NCBI RefSeq assembly: GCF_049257235.1
Contig: NZ_JBMMUF010000008.1
Span: 100,677-164,676 of the forward strand
Reading direction: 5' to 3'
Source of the DNA: Pseudoalteromonas sp049257235
GTDB taxonomy: Bacteria; Pseudomonadota; Gammaproteobacteria; Enterobacterales; Alteromonadaceae
Length of the DNA stretch: 64,000 nucleotides
Shown: positions 16,893 to 26,265 of the stretch, one piece after another
Layout: every line of letters begins with the position of its first letter
How positions within the stretch are numbered: the first letter of the stretch is position 1
The notes under the pieces: generated by a model
Told to the model about the DNA's origin: nothing
The model's input: only the letters and a program-made list of their open reading frames with translations
The model's database searches: none
Translations under genes and position numbers: made by a program

Positions 16893-17199
16893 CTCACAAG
16901 CCAGATTTTTACTCAGTAAAACAATGATCTAAGTGTTAGTACGAATCAGATCTTTACCAAGTAAAAAACTGATCTAAAGAAAACATAAATATTTATATAA
17001 TTCAGTAAGTTAGCCTCTTATTTTCGCTCTCTAATCTATTATTACCTATATATTTAAACGTCATTAATCTTCTTATTACCTTGTAGTAAATTTATCAGTA
17101 ATTTATTTTTCATGTTTTTTGTAGAATGTCGTCTAAAATATATGTTTACAGCTAAAGAAGTGGACATTATACTTAAAGCTCAATGTTAGGGATACAATA

Positions 17200-18438
17200 A
17201 TGACAATAAAACAAAGTGCGCTAAATACTTATCAGTTACTCAAAGCAACTGCTGAAGTTGCAGAGAAGTCTCTTGAAGGTCGGATCCAACATTACCGAGC
17301 TCATCTTAAATCTGACGAAAAAGAGTTACGAACCTACACTCAAAAAGCGGCAGCCGATCTCCTTGGTTGTAATAACAGAACATTGAAACGCCGTCATGAT
17401 CAAGGTGATTTTGATCACATTGATATTCGCAGAGGTGCCAACGGCCATTATGCCTACACATTAGCGAACATCTACAAAATGGCTGATGTAATGGGTATTG
17501 AAGCTGATCATCGTGGCGCAGACGATAAGCTACAAGTGATTGTTATTAATTCACTTAAAGGCGGTTGCGGCAAGACAACCAGTATGGTTAATATCGCCGC
17601 AGCGTTGGCGACTACGAATATTAAGCGTTATCGTATCGGTATTATTGACCTTGACCCACAAGGCTCTTCATCGAGCTTTTTCCCACCAGGAGAACCCGAT
17701 CCAATAACAGTTGGCGATCTAATGCGTGATTGTATTGAATTGGAAGAAGGCGAAACATGGTCAGATATTGTCAGTGACGCATTTTTGCCAACCCATATTC
17801 CTAACATCCGTATATTGCCATCCGGCATGGACGATTTTTATTTTGAACACGAAATAGCGACAGCATTGCGCCAAAGCGGTGATTACGACAAAACTCGGCA
17901 CTATCACAAGTTGCTAGAAAAGGTAATTGAGCCAGTGCAAGAACAGTTCGACATCATTCTTGTTGATACTGCGCCATCACTTAACTTTATGTTTTATAAC
18001 GCATTAATGGCATCAACGGCGATGTTAATCCCTGTTCACCCTGAAGCGGTGGACTTCGATGCAAACAATAAATATCTCAAACGCCTAGGTGAGATTTACC
18101 ACACCGTTGCGGCTTTGGGTCATGATGGCTGGGACTTCATGCAGTTCTTGGTTACAAACTATGTTAAGGGTAATCACTCGCAGCGTGACATTGTAAAAGA
18201 TGTGCGTTCCGCGTTTGGACGCCAAGTCATGAGCTACCCAATAAATCACAGTAGTGCTATTACAGCGAGTTCTTCATCTTTCAATACAATTTTTGATCAG
18301 AAAACATCTGATAGTTTGGCTAGCCGCGAGTCTTTGGTTAAAGCACAGGAAAATATTAAAGACGTGGTTGATGAGTTAGAAATGCTAATTCGTTCGAATT
18401 GGCTATCAACACAATCACAACTTAAGGCTGCACAGTAA
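17200..18438 (+). CDS. parA: Partition ATPase ParA (type Ia)
   Basis: 412 residues. The long N-terminal region carries a helix-turn-helix (AAADLLGCNNRTLKRRHDQG, about residues 48-67), which marks the P1/F-like type Ia ParA that also represses its own operon. The deviant Walker A box KGGCGKTT is at residues 120-127, Walker A' is IIDLDPQGSSS near 147, and Walker B is IILVDTAPSL near 250. ParA positions replicon copies on the nucleoid by ATP-driven gradients together with ParB. ATG follows AGGGAT. parB begins 9 bp after the stop, so they form an operon. Confidence 0.94.
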   Translation: MTIKQSALNTYQLLKATAEVAEKSLEGRIQHYRAHLKSDEKELRTYTQKAAADLLGCNNRTLKRRHDQGDFDHIDIRRGANGHYAYTLANIYKMADVMGIEADHRGADDKLQVIVINSLKGGCGKTTSMVNIAAALATTNIKRYRIGIIDLDPQGSSSSFFPPGEPDPITVGDLMRDCIELEEGETWSDIVSDAFLPTHIPNIRILPSGMDDFYFEHEIATALRQSGDYDKTRHYHKLLEKVIEPVQEQFDIILVDTAPSLNFMFYNALMASTAMLIPVHPEAVDFDANNKYLKRLGEIYHTVAALGHDGWDFMQFLVTNYVKGNHSQRDIVKDVRSAFGRQVMSYPINHSSAITASSSSFNTIFDQKTSDSLASRESLVKAQENIKDVVDELEMLIRSNWLSTQSQLKAAQ

Positions 18439-18447
18439 GGTTTAACA

Positions 18448-19413
18448 ATGGCAAAGAAACGTAAAAACGACACGCGAATAGACCCGTTTGCTACCGCTGT
18501 TGAAAGCAGTAGTTTGGATCAACTTCTCGAGCAAGCAAAGGCTGGTGATGTGATCAGTATGCCCGCTCCTAGCGATCCCAACCGAACTATTCGGCTGACT
18601 TGTCAGGTTATTCCTCACATCGATATTGAAGCGCGTACCAAGGTGTACGGCAAGAATCGGCGTGTACAAGCGCTACTTACCGAAAAGTCCGTTGCTGATA
18701 TTTTACCGGCGATCACAGAAGATGGGCGCAACCAACATCCCGCATTGGCATGGGAGCACGAAGGTGGTTTGTTCGTATTGGCGGGCTCAAGGCGTCGAAA
18801 AGCCTGTATTTTGGGTAATGCCGATTACTTGGTACTGAGCTCTCCTGATTTCAATGACGAAGACGCGAAGATTTTAGCTGTTTCATCGGATCAGTATATT
18901 GCGCCAAGTCTTTGGGAATTGGGCCAGGCCTATGCCTCGACGCGTGACGAGTTGAAGCAACAAGGTAAAAAAGGCTCTTACCGCGAGATTGCTCAAATTG
19001 AAGGCGTATCACACACAGCCATCGCTGATGCGATTAAAGCATATGAATGCCTGCCAAAAGAAGTGTTGGCGCTTTATCCAACTGCTAACCATGTTGGCCG
19101 TGAAGTGGCTAAGAAGCTTATTCAGGCGCGCGAGAAAGATGTAGATAACTTTAATAGCCGTGTTGCGAGTTGTGCTGACGCCTTTGATGATGTGACTTTT
19201 GATACCGATGACAAAGCTGCATTGAATGTCACAAAATACTTATGTGAAGTGGTTGCAGCACCAAAACGTACAGAAGATATCAAGGTAGATAATGATTTTG
19301 TTCGTATCCAAAGGCACAGCAAAAGTGGCGATTTGACTATCAAAATAGATAATAAGGTGATGACAGATAAACGCTTTTCTCAACTGGCTAAGGTCTTGGA
19401 AAGCTTTAATTAA
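18448..19413 (+). CDS. parB: Centromere-binding partition protein ParB
   Basis: 321 residues. It has a basic N-terminus, a ParB/Spo0J nuclease-like core (VYGKNRRVQAL, then LFVLAGSRRRKACI near 115), a helix-turn-helix (YREIAQIEGVSHTAIADAIKAYECLP, about 172-197) and a C-terminal dimerisation region. It loads on parS sites and stimulates ParA. I did not find a convincing parS in the 136 bp downstream or in the origin. The P1-like organisation predicts parS just after parB. Confidence 0.9.
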   Translation: MAKKRKNDTRIDPFATAVESSSLDQLLEQAKAGDVISMPAPSDPNRTIRLTCQVIPHIDIEARTKVYGKNRRVQALLTEKSVADILPAITEDGRNQHPALAWEHEGGLFVLAGSRRRKACILGNADYLVLSSPDFNDEDAKILAVSSDQYIAPSLWELGQAYASTRDELKQQGKKGSYREIAQIEGVSHTAIADAIKAYECLPKEVLALYPTANHVGREVAKKLIQAREKDVDNFNSRVASCADAFDDVTFDTDDKAALNVTKYLCEVVAAPKRTEDIKVDNDFVRIQRHSKSGDLTIKIDNKVMTDKRFSQLAKVLESFN

Positions 19414-19435
19414 TCACTGCAATATTGAGTCTAAG

Positions 19436-19467
19436 AAAGCCTCTCATTGGTAATGTGGGGCTTTTTT
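19436..19467 (+). terminator. Terminator of the parAB operon
   Basis: Imperfect 12-bp stem (AAGCCTCTCATT against AATGTGGGGCTT) followed by TTTTTT, 23 bp after parB. Confidence 0.72.
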
Positions 19468-19549
19468 GATGGCTGCAACCCAAATAGCAGGTCTTTTTAC
19501 GGCTGCTTAAAAGCGATATACTGCCCTATTTCAATTTGCGGGTTAGTCC

Positions 19550-22500
19550 ATGTCGTCATCGTTTACAAAGGAAGACTTGTTAGCTGTTTTTGCTCAGTTC
19601 AATGAGCAAGGACCTGACTTTCCTTTGTCCGAGCAAGAGTTAAAAGCGCTTTTCACCAAAGGTGTCTATGCTCGTGCTCAACAAATGCTGCGAGATGAAC
19701 AAGTGCTGTGGGTGAAAGCTAATGACGCTTTTTCACACATTGATGCTCAAGTAATGGATGATGACGGCACCACGTTTGATCAACAAATCACCATAACCCT
19801 CAAGCAAGCTAAACCTCGCGTAGAGGCACACTGTAGTTGTAACGCCAAGATCAAATGTAAGCATGTGGCCAGTGCATTACTGCACTTAAAGTTGCAAAGC
19901 CAAGGCGAGTATGCGCAGCATTATCAATTGGAAGATTGGTTTAATGAGCTAGCCGACAGCCAAATGGCAAGGCCAGAAAAAGACAATGTATTGTTGTTCG
20001 AATTGCACTCGCATCAAGGCCAATTGCAGGTGGTGCCCAAAGTGGCTCCTAATACACCTGAAGGGCTCATTTCCCAAGGACGCGCACTCACAGAGCAGCA
20101 AAGTAGTGCGCACGTCACCCCCAAAGGATTGGATGAAGACGACTTTCGTCTTTTTAGCCTTGTTCGCTCTCAGAACTCTCCCGGTCAAAGCGCTTTGCTT
20201 GGCTCTTGGGGAGCAAAAGTGCTGCATCAACTGCTTAATCGCCAACGCTTATTTTTTGAAAAAAGCCGAACCCCCTTATCCATCAGTAAACCACTAAAGG
20301 TGGAATACGACTGGCATATTGAGGGAGAAAAGGCTGCATTGACGTGCTCATTAGCTGGGCTTGACGCCAACTGTATACTGGCCACCGCCCCGCCCTACTA
20401 CGTTGATGTTGCAAGCAATTGTGTGTACGCACTCGAAACACCGCTGAGTGCTGAACAAATAAGGCAATTGGCTAAATTTCCGTTGGTCCCAAAAGATGAG
20501 GTCGAGACTGTTTCTAGGCGTTTGCGCAAAGCGCTTGGTCCTGTAATTAAACAGCCAAAAAAAAAAGCGCGCGTAAAGTTCAGTCTAAAGTTCCTCACTA
20601 AGCAGTCGCCATTTATTGTTAGTGCAAGTGGTGAGGTGCCCTCAGAGGCCGCGCTGTTGAATATGGGCTTGGAGCCATGTAAAGGTCCTTTACATTCGAA
20701 TTACCAACTTTTTATCGACCCTCAAAACGCACCTAGAGCCCTGTTTGAGCTAAACCACGCGGTTGAGTATCTCGGTGGCAAAACTGTTAATGCACCGCGC
20801 AGCGCATTACAAAAAGTACATAATGGTGAGTTGCAGTTAGTGATCACTGCACTTAGTGGTCACCACCTGCTTGGGTTCTTCCAAATAGTCAGTGGCGCGA
20901 TAACTCGTCCATTAAGCGTATCTGACCTCCATGATGCCAAAGCTTACAGCGCGCAATATTGCTTTATTGAGCATCAGCAAGGGGTGTTGATTATAGAGGC
21001 TGAAGCAGCACAGAGTGCGTGTGCGTATCTCAAGCGTTATGTTCATGATAAAGCGAACGTGCACTGCACAATACCGCGCAGTTTGTTTGACGAATTGCAA
21101 GCAAGTCATTTTTGGCGCGTTGAGATCAACAGTCACATAGAGCCTTTGTTGCAAAAGCCTACCTTAGATTCTTTGAAGCCAGTGGTGTTGGCCAACGATG
21201 TCTCGTTGCGAGAGTATCAAAAGGCCGGTGTTAATTGGTTACAGCTATTGTCTATGCAGGGGCTCGGTGCTGTGCTCGCGGATGATATGGGGCTGGGTAA
21301 AACACTGCAAGTAATTGCTTATCTATCGACATTGGATGCACAAAAGCAACACCCCCATGTGGTGATCTGCCCCACTAGCCTAGTGGGGAACTGGGTTAAG
21401 GAGTTCAGTCGCTTTGCTCCTCGCATCAGTGTGCAGGTCGTTGCTGGCACGAACCGAGTGGATGTGTTGCAAGGTCTCAGTAAATATCAGGTGATAGTAA
21501 CCACTTACACACTATTCAAGCGTGACTTCGTCTTTTATCAGGGCGTCGACTTTCATACGGTGGTGCTCGATGAAGCGCAGGCAATAAAAAATCCTCAATC
21601 TCAATTGAGTCACAAGGTAAAGCAATTAAATGCCCGTTTTCGTTTGGCCCTCAGTGGTACACCATTTGAAAATAATTTATTTGAGCTTAAGTCGGTATTC
21701 GATTTTGCCATGCCTAGTTTGCTCTTTAGCGATAGGCATTTTAAAAAGCTGTATGTTGAGCAAAACAGCCAAGGGCGCAAAGCGCTCGCCGATGTCATTC
21801 GTCCGTATTTGCTAAGACGAGCAAAAGCCGATGTACTCAGTGAGTTACCTGGTAAGACTGAAATCATCAAACAACTGGATATGTCTAAAGAGCAAGCTGA
21901 TGTATATCAGCACTACTATCAGGCATTACATAATAAACTGAATAACCTAGTGTCAATGCAAGGCATTGGTAAAAGCAAGCTGCAGTTCCTTGATGCATTG
22001 CTAAAACTCCGCCAAATTTGTTGTCATCCTCAGTTGGTTGACGAGCACTATGGCGCTAGCAGTGCGAAGTTGCAATGGCTTGAAGAACACCTTCCTGCGA
22101 TGCTTGCGCAGGATCATCATGTGATCATATTCAGTCAGTTTACGTCTATGTTGCGTATAATTGCCCGCCAACTAAGCACACAAGGCATTGACTATGCGTT
22201 ACTTACCGGACAGACGCGCAACCGAGAGCAACAAGTTGATGATTTCCAAAGCGCACGTAAACGGGTGTTTTTAATAAGTCTCAAAGCCGGTGGCAGCGGA
22301 CTAAACCTTACTCAAGCTGATACGGTTATTCATTTTGATCCATGGTGGAACCCAGCTGTTGAGCACCAGGCAACGGATAGAGCGCATAGGATGGGGCAAG
22401 AACGATCAGTGTTTGTGTATAAACTTATCGTGGCCAATTCTGTAGAGCAACAAGTGCTAGAGTTGGCTGATAAGAAACGTCATTTGGTGGATGAATTACT

Positions 22501-22585
22501 CAATGGTAGTTTATTGTCGGATAAAAAAATTGATGATAATCAATTGCTTGAAATGCTGAACTTAGAAAGTTCAGAAAAAGTCTAA
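19550..22585 (+). CDS. SWIM-domain SNF2/RapA-like helicase
   Basis: 1011 residues. A SWIM zinc finger sits near residues 94-111 (C-S-C followed by CKHVASALLHL), then a long middle region, then an SNF2 ATPase from about residue 545: Walker A DDMGLGKT, DEAQ box (VVLDEAQAIKNP), SGTPFEN, and helicase C motifs (LLTGQTR, LKAGGSGLNL, QATDRAHRMGQ). Such proteins translocate on double-stranded DNA and remodel protein-DNA complexes; the bacterial SWIM subfamily has no settled function. A lone gene after the partition operon, with its own terminator downstream. Confidence 0.92.
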   Translation: MSSSFTKEDLLAVFAQFNEQGPDFPLSEQELKALFTKGVYARAQQMLRDEQVLWVKANDAFSHIDAQVMDDDGTTFDQQITITLKQAKPRVEAHCSCNAKIKCKHVASALLHLKLQSQGEYAQHYQLEDWFNELADSQMARPEKDNVLLFELHSHQGQLQVVPKVAPNTPEGLISQGRALTEQQSSAHVTPKGLDEDDFRLFSLVRSQNSPGQSALLGSWGAKVLHQLLNRQRLFFEKSRTPLSISKPLKVEYDWHIEGEKAALTCSLAGLDANCILATAPPYYVDVASNCVYALETPLSAEQIRQLAKFPLVPKDEVETVSRRLRKALGPVIKQPKKKARVKFSLKFLTKQSPFIVSASGEVPSEAALLNMGLEPCKGPLHSNYQLFIDPQNAPRALFELNHAVEYLGGKTVNAPRSALQKVHNGELQLVITALSGHHLLGFFQIVSGAITRPLSVSDLHDAKAYSAQYCFIEHQQGVLIIEAEAAQSACAYLKRYVHDKANVHCTIPRSLFDELQASHFWRVEINSHIEPLLQKPTLDSLKPVVLANDVSLREYQKAGVNWLQLLSMQGLGAVLADDMGLGKTLQVIAYLSTLDAQKQHPHVVICPTSLVGNWVKEFSRFAPRISVQVVAGTNRVDVLQGLSKYQVIVTTYTLFKRDFVFYQGVDFHTVVLDEAQAIKNPQSQLSHKVKQLNARFRLALSGTPFENNLFELKSVFDFAMPSLLFSDRHFKKLYVEQNSQGRKALADVIRPYLLRRAKADVLSELPGKTEIIKQLDMSKEQADVYQHYYQALHNKLNNLVSMQGIGKSKLQFLDALLKLRQICCHPQLVDEHYGASSAKLQWLEEHLPAMLAQDHHVIIFSQFTSMLRIIARQLSTQGIDYALLTGQTRNREQQVDDFQSARKRVFLISLKAGGSGLNLTQADTVIHFDPWWNPAVEHQATDRAHRMGQERSVFVYKLIVANSVEQQVLELADKKRHLVDELLNGSLLSDKKIDDNQLLEMLNLESSEKV

Positions 22586-22677
22586 AATTCTTTGAACTTA
22601 ACTGTGAATACGCACTCTATATCTATGCTTGCCACGCAAGCACCCTATGTTGATTTCCCTGATTAAAAATGAATTTA

Positions 22678-22706
22678 AGGCCAGCTGACTAAGCTGGCTT
22701 TTTTTG
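22678..22706 (+). terminator. Rho-independent terminator
   Basis: 7-bp stem GCCAGCT / AGCTGGC with seven trailing T. It lies 92 bp after the helicase gene. Confidence 0.8.
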
Positions 22707-22716
22707 CCTCGGTTTT

Positions 22717-22798
22717 ATACCAATCAACTTAAATAGATGATCATTCAATAAGGCTAAATAGCGTGCTCATGTTGTTAAAATTTCCTATGTACAATAGG
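22717..22798 (+). repeat. Dispersed intergenic repeat, copy 1
   Basis: Begins ATACCAATCAACTT and ends with a block containing GCGTGCTCATGTTGTTAAA and ATGTACAATA. A second, diverged copy is at 39397-39457. This copy has about 28 extra bases between the two conserved blocks. Both sit between genes, so this is probably a non-autonomous element or a conserved RNA motif. Function unknown. Confidence 0.6.
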
Positions 22799-22879
22799 TA
22801 TAAGATCTATAAAACCGTACTTTGCTGATACAATGAGTAATATCACCAAATAAAGAATAATAATGAGTGTGAGATAGGT

Positions 22880-24253
22880 ATGTTCGACTTTTTATCCGCT
22901 TCTTCCCCTGCACTGCTAGCATGCCTTGCTGGTTTTAGCCTTACTACCGGTTATCTTGTTTTACGCGTGCGCCGTCTGAAAATGCAATTAGTCTCTGCGA
23001 CTGGGCACCACCAACAGCAACTCACAGATTTAAACAATCAACTAGAGCATGCACACCATCGTTACAGTGAGGCACAACAACAAGTTGCAGCGGAGCGTGA
23101 CTCAGCGAATCAATTACAACAAAAAGTGACCTTACTCCATGGCCGATATGAATCACTAAAAGCAACTCTGGAGCAAAAAGAAAGTCACTTTGCACAGCAG
23201 TTAGCCTTACTTCAAGAATCAAAAGAGACCTTAAAACAAGAATTTTCTGTATTGGCGAATAAATTGTTTGAGGACAAGTCGAAACAGTTTAAAGACTTGA
23301 ATCAAGAAAGTATTGAGCAACTTCTCAAACCCGTGCAAGGTGAGCTCAAAGGTTTTCGCGATAAAATGGAGCACATTCATAGCCAAGAGTTGCAACAGCG
23401 CGCAGCGTTAAAAACAGAGCTTGTGCATCTGCAAAAACTCAATCAGTCAATCACAGAGCAAGCTGAGCGCCTCTCTAACGCCCTACAAGGACAAAAGAAG
23501 ACTCAGGGTAACTGGGGCGAGTTGATGCTAGAAAACGTCTTAGACAGCGCTGGGCTGCGTTTAAATGAAGATTACCGCCGTGAAGTGAGCTTAGAGTCCG
23601 AACAAGGCCGATTCCGCCCTGATGTTGTCGTTTATTTGCCGCAACAGCGTCATATCGTTATTGACGCTAAAACGTCACTGAACGCCTATACCCGTTATGT
23701 TAACGCCGAATCTGAGTTTGAGGCGGCACAAGCGCTGGCCGATCATGTTCAGGCCGTCAACGATCGTATTAATGAATTAGCAGCGAAAGATTACTATCGC
23801 CTAGAGCAGCTAAACTCGCCTGAAGTAGTCATTATGTTTGTGCCCATAGAAAGTGCGTTTGTTGAAGCCCTAAAGTTTCAACCTGATTTGTATCAACGCG
23901 CAATTGAAAAGAATATTTTGGTTGCAACGCCGACCACGTTACTTACCAGCCTCAACATTGTTAAGCAGCTATGGCGCTTCGAAAGCCAATCAAAACATAC
24001 TCAAGAACTAGCAAAACGCGCAGAGCGATTTTACAACAAGCTCAATAGTTTCTTGGTATCTATGGAAGGCGTTGGAAAGCAGTTAGACAAAGCGCGTGAA
24101 ACCTACGATAAAGCCTTCGCGCAATTATACAGTGGTAAAGGTAACCTCATTAAACAGGCGAATGACTTCAAGGAACTCGGTGTTGCTGTGCAAAAAGAAT
24201 TACCCGAATCACTGACTGAAAAGGCGGAACTTGAATTAAAACAATGTGATTAG
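22880..24253 (+). CDS. rmuC: DNA recombination protein RmuC
   Basis: 457 residues. An N-terminal membrane anchor (residues 10-30) leads into a long coiled coil (about 35-200, glutamine and glutamate rich). The RmuC core follows, with a restriction-endonuclease-like motif (RFRPDVVVYLP, then HIVIDAKTSLNAY near residue 255) and a conserved late part (VATPTTLLTSLNIVKQLWR). RmuC limits recombination at short inverted repeats and is presumed to be a nuclease. Its stop abuts the stop of a small convergent gene. Confidence 0.93.
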   Translation: MFDFLSASSPALLACLAGFSLTTGYLVLRVRRLKMQLVSATGHHQQQLTDLNNQLEHAHHRYSEAQQQVAAERDSANQLQQKVTLLHGRYESLKATLEQKESHFAQQLALLQESKETLKQEFSVLANKLFEDKSKQFKDLNQESIEQLLKPVQGELKGFRDKMEHIHSQELQQRAALKTELVHLQKLNQSITEQAERLSNALQGQKKTQGNWGELMLENVLDSAGLRLNEDYRREVSLESEQGRFRPDVVVYLPQQRHIVIDAKTSLNAYTRYVNAESEFEAAQALADHVQAVNDRINELAAKDYYRLEQLNSPEVVIMFVPIESAFVEALKFQPDLYQRAIEKNILVATPTTLLTSLNIVKQLWRFESQSKHTQELAKRAERFYNKLNSFLVSMEGVGKQLDKARETYDKAFAQLYSGKGNLIKQANDFKELGVAVQKELPESLTEKAELELKQCD

Positions 24254-24403
24254 TTATTCAGCTTTTGTCCGTGCAAGTTGCACGATGCCGATAATAAAAA
24301 ACAGACTTGCCAACACATAGAGTGCCCAAAACTCACCAAGCAGTGCTGCGCCTGTGAACGCCGCTGCACTGCAAATAAACAGCCATCCTGATAGCTTTAC
24401 CAT
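24254..24403 (-). CDS. Small two-helix membrane protein (49 aa)
   Basis: A reading frame of 49 codons from ATG 24403 to TAA 24254, with a strong ribosome site (AGGGAAGGG) before ATG. The product has two hydrophobic helices (SGWLFICSAAAFTGAALL and FWALYVLASLFFIIGIV) joined by a short GE turn, and a charged end ARTKAE. The stop touches the stop of rmuC with no gap. No family recognised. Hydrophobic pattern, start signal and exact fit between neighbours support a real gene. Confidence 0.62.
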   Translation of the reverse strand: MVKLSGWLFICSAAAFTGAALLGEFWALYVLASLFFIIGIVQLARTKAE

Positions 24404-24460
24404 TGCCCTTCCCTAGTCTCTTTTTGCGTAACCTGTTGTTTCTAAATTAAAAACAGGGGC

Positions 24461-24477
24461 GTAAACCCCCTTTACAC
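24461..24477. repeat. 17-bp dispersed motif, copy 1
   Basis: CGTAAACCCCCTTTACA-type copy of a motif whose consensus is TGTAAACCCCCTTTACA: TGTAAA and TTTACA arms around an odd run of five C. Eight copies occur in 24-51 kb in both orientations, two of them inside genes. This one lies in the upstream region of the PstS-OmpA gene. Confidence 0.65.
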
Positions 24478-24537
24478 TTCATAAAAGTGTCATTTAACTA
24501 CTCTATTCTTGGCTCAAAAATAAACATGGGCTAACAC

Positions 24538-26205
24538 ATGAACACGCATCATCAACCCTCTTGGACTCAGCAGCTAAATGAACTTCAAAGTGTAGTGCAA
24601 AATAAATACGGCATCGAAATTATTGCCGAAAAATTTAATCGTAATGAATCTTATCGCACTCTCGTGCTTAGCGAGTTAACTTTGCTAGAAGACCCAGTGG
24701 TAAATGATATTATTGCAGCAATAAAAAAGTCCCACCACACGCCAACTCAAAGCTCAACCCCCTCTAGTGCCAAAGGCACAATCTCGCGGTCTATTTTAGT
24801 AACAGGATTGTTAGTGACACTTGTTGTGTTTATCGCCTCTTATTTCTTGTTGTTTACTAATCAGTTGCAGCCGATTAAAGAGTCAAAGCAAATGGCACCG
24901 CAACAGCCTGTGAGTAAAGTGAGTGAGCGCTCTGCCAAGGCACCTCTAATGCAACCCAAATTGGCTTTTCATATTCATGGTTCAAATACAATTGGTGAAA
25001 AACTTGCTCCGGCGTTGTTACAAAGCTACTTAGAACAAAAAGGAGCAACCGACCTTACATGGCATCAAGGTGATACAAGTGTGGAGCGCGAATTGTTTTA
25101 TAAATTAGATGACAAGCCATATTTTATAGAGCTTCATGCCCATGGTTCTAGCACGGGGTTTGCTGATATCCTCTCTGGAAGTGCTGATATGGCCATGTCA
25201 TCTCGACAAGTGAAAGCCAAAGAGGTCGAACAACTCAAACATCAGTTTGGAGATTTTTCGCAAGTCGGTAATGAACACATTATTGGGCTTGATGGCTTGG
25301 CGGTCATAGTGAATCAAAATAACCCCATAAGTCATTTAACCACCGCACAACTAGCAGACGTGTTCTCAGGGAAAATTAGCAACTGGCAGGAACTTGGTGG
25401 AAAATCAGGGGCGATTAATCTGTATGCCCGAGATGCGAAATCTGGGACCTGGGATACGTTTAAATCCCTTGTATTAAAAAAGCATCAAGCTCAGCTTAGT
25501 ACATCAGCACAGCGTTATGAGTCGAGTTCAGAACTCTCAGAGCAGGTATCTCAAGATGAGCTCGCTATCGGCTTTATCGGTCTTAATTATATTTTATATA
25601 ACAAAGCCATTGCCGTGTCAGAAGGGCAACAAACCGCGCCTATTTATCCTACTCGGTTCACCATAGGCACCGAAGATTATGCCTTGTCACGCCGCCTTTA
25701 TCTTTACACTCCGACCACGGCCGACATGTTCGTTAAAGATTTTGCTCACTTTGCTATCTCGCACAGCGGGCAAGAGATTGTGTCTGATACCGGACTTATC
25801 TCTCAGAACATCCATGTTGAGAAAGTCATTGCGCCACCCCTTGCGCCTGCGCTTTATAAACAATATGCGGCCCAAGGTCAGCGCCTATCCCTGACATTTA
25901 GATTTCACTTTGGCAGTGATCAGTTGGACAACAAGGGCAAGCGAGATTTACAGCGGTTACTGGCGTTTTTGGAAGACAACCCGAGCAAACGAGTGGTGCT
26001 AATGGGCTTTTCAGATAACTCCGGTGATATGAGTAAGAATCAATTATTATCCAATCAGCGTGCCGTATCAGTTGCAAATGAACTGAGCGCCAGGGGGATA
26101 AGCGTATTTGATACGCAAGGGTTTGGAGAATCCTTGCCGGTCGCTAATAACGACTCAGCGCTAGGGCGAGAACGTAATCGACGAGTTGAAGTCTGGGTTC
26201 TTTGA
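24538..26205 (+). CDS. PstS-like substrate-binding domain fused to OmpA peptidoglycan-binding domain
   Basis: 555 residues. A soluble N-terminal segment (1-82) precedes one transmembrane helix (about 86-110: ILVTGLLVTLVVFIASYFLLF). A PstS/PBP-like-2 domain follows from about 140 (HIHGSNTIGEKLAP, later GSADMAMSSRQVK, and GLDGLAVIVNQNNP with the LADVFSGKISNW block). The C-terminal OmpA domain (about 435-555) has RFHFGSDQLDNKGKRDL and NQLLSNQRAVSVANEL. The protein would be anchored in the inner membrane with a ligand-binding and a cell-wall-binding domain in the periplasm, not a free transporter component. It is directly followed by a gene starting at the next base. Phosphate binding is possible but unproven. 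Confidence 0.88.
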   Translation: MNTHHQPSWTQQLNELQSVVQNKYGIEIIAEKFNRNESYRTLVLSELTLLEDPVVNDIIAAIKKSHHTPTQSSTPSSAKGTISRSILVTGLLVTLVVFIASYFLLFTNQLQPIKESKQMAPQQPVSKVSERSAKAPLMQPKLAFHIHGSNTIGEKLAPALLQSYLEQKGATDLTWHQGDTSVERELFYKLDDKPYFIELHAHGSSTGFADILSGSADMAMSSRQVKAKEVEQLKHQFGDFSQVGNEHIIGLDGLAVIVNQNNPISHLTTAQLADVFSGKISNWQELGGKSGAINLYARDAKSGTWDTFKSLVLKKHQAQLSTSAQRYESSSELSEQVSQDELAIGFIGLNYILYNKAIAVSEGQQTAPIYPTRFTIGTEDYALSRRLYLYTPTTADMFVKDFAHFAISHSGQEIVSDTGLISQNIHVEKVIAPPLAPALYKQYAAQGQRLSLTFRFHFGSDQLDNKGKRDLQRLLAFLEDNPSKRVVLMGFSDNSGDMSKNQLLSNQRAVSVANELSARGISVFDTQGFGESLPVANNDSALGRERNRRVEVWVL

Positions 26206-26265
26206 ATGTTAAACAGCGAGGCGAGCCCTGATGCTTGCCTCCCTAACTTTGATAAAGGAATAGGT

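Larger units (their letters stand above)
16486..16975. repeat. Origin iterons (10 copies, 18 bp)
   Basis: Consensus TTAGTAAAAATCTGATCT; the most constant parts are GTAAA and TGATCT four bases apart. Copies: 16486-16503 (+), 16524-16541 (-), 16577-16594 (-), 16608-16625 (-), 16733-16750 (+), 16755-16772 (+), 16830-16847 (+), 16913-16930 (+), 16936-16953 (+), 16958-16975 (+). A partial eleventh lies at 16901-16916 (-). Tandem copies start 22-23 bp apart, about two helical turns, which puts bound initiators on one face. The left set is mostly inverted relative to the right set and may act in autoregulation of rep. Confidence 0.88.
16415..17199. other. Replication origin of the secondary replicon
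   Basis: A 785-bp non-coding region between the leftward initiator gene and rightward parA. From left to right it holds four iterons (one forward, three reverse), a 20-bp palindrome, three DnaA-box-like sites interleaved with six forward iterons, and an AT-rich tract (16976-17170) with related runs such as TCTTATTTTC, TCTATTATTACCT and TCTTCTTATTACCT that look like an unwinding element. This is the arrangement of iteron plasmids, where Rep binds direct repeats and DnaA opens the adjacent AT-rich DNA. Confidence 0.85.

Noticed and set aside
19414..19549. parS centromere downstream of parB
   Set aside because: No P1-like heptamer/hexamer boxes or 16-bp parS palindrome recognised in this gap.
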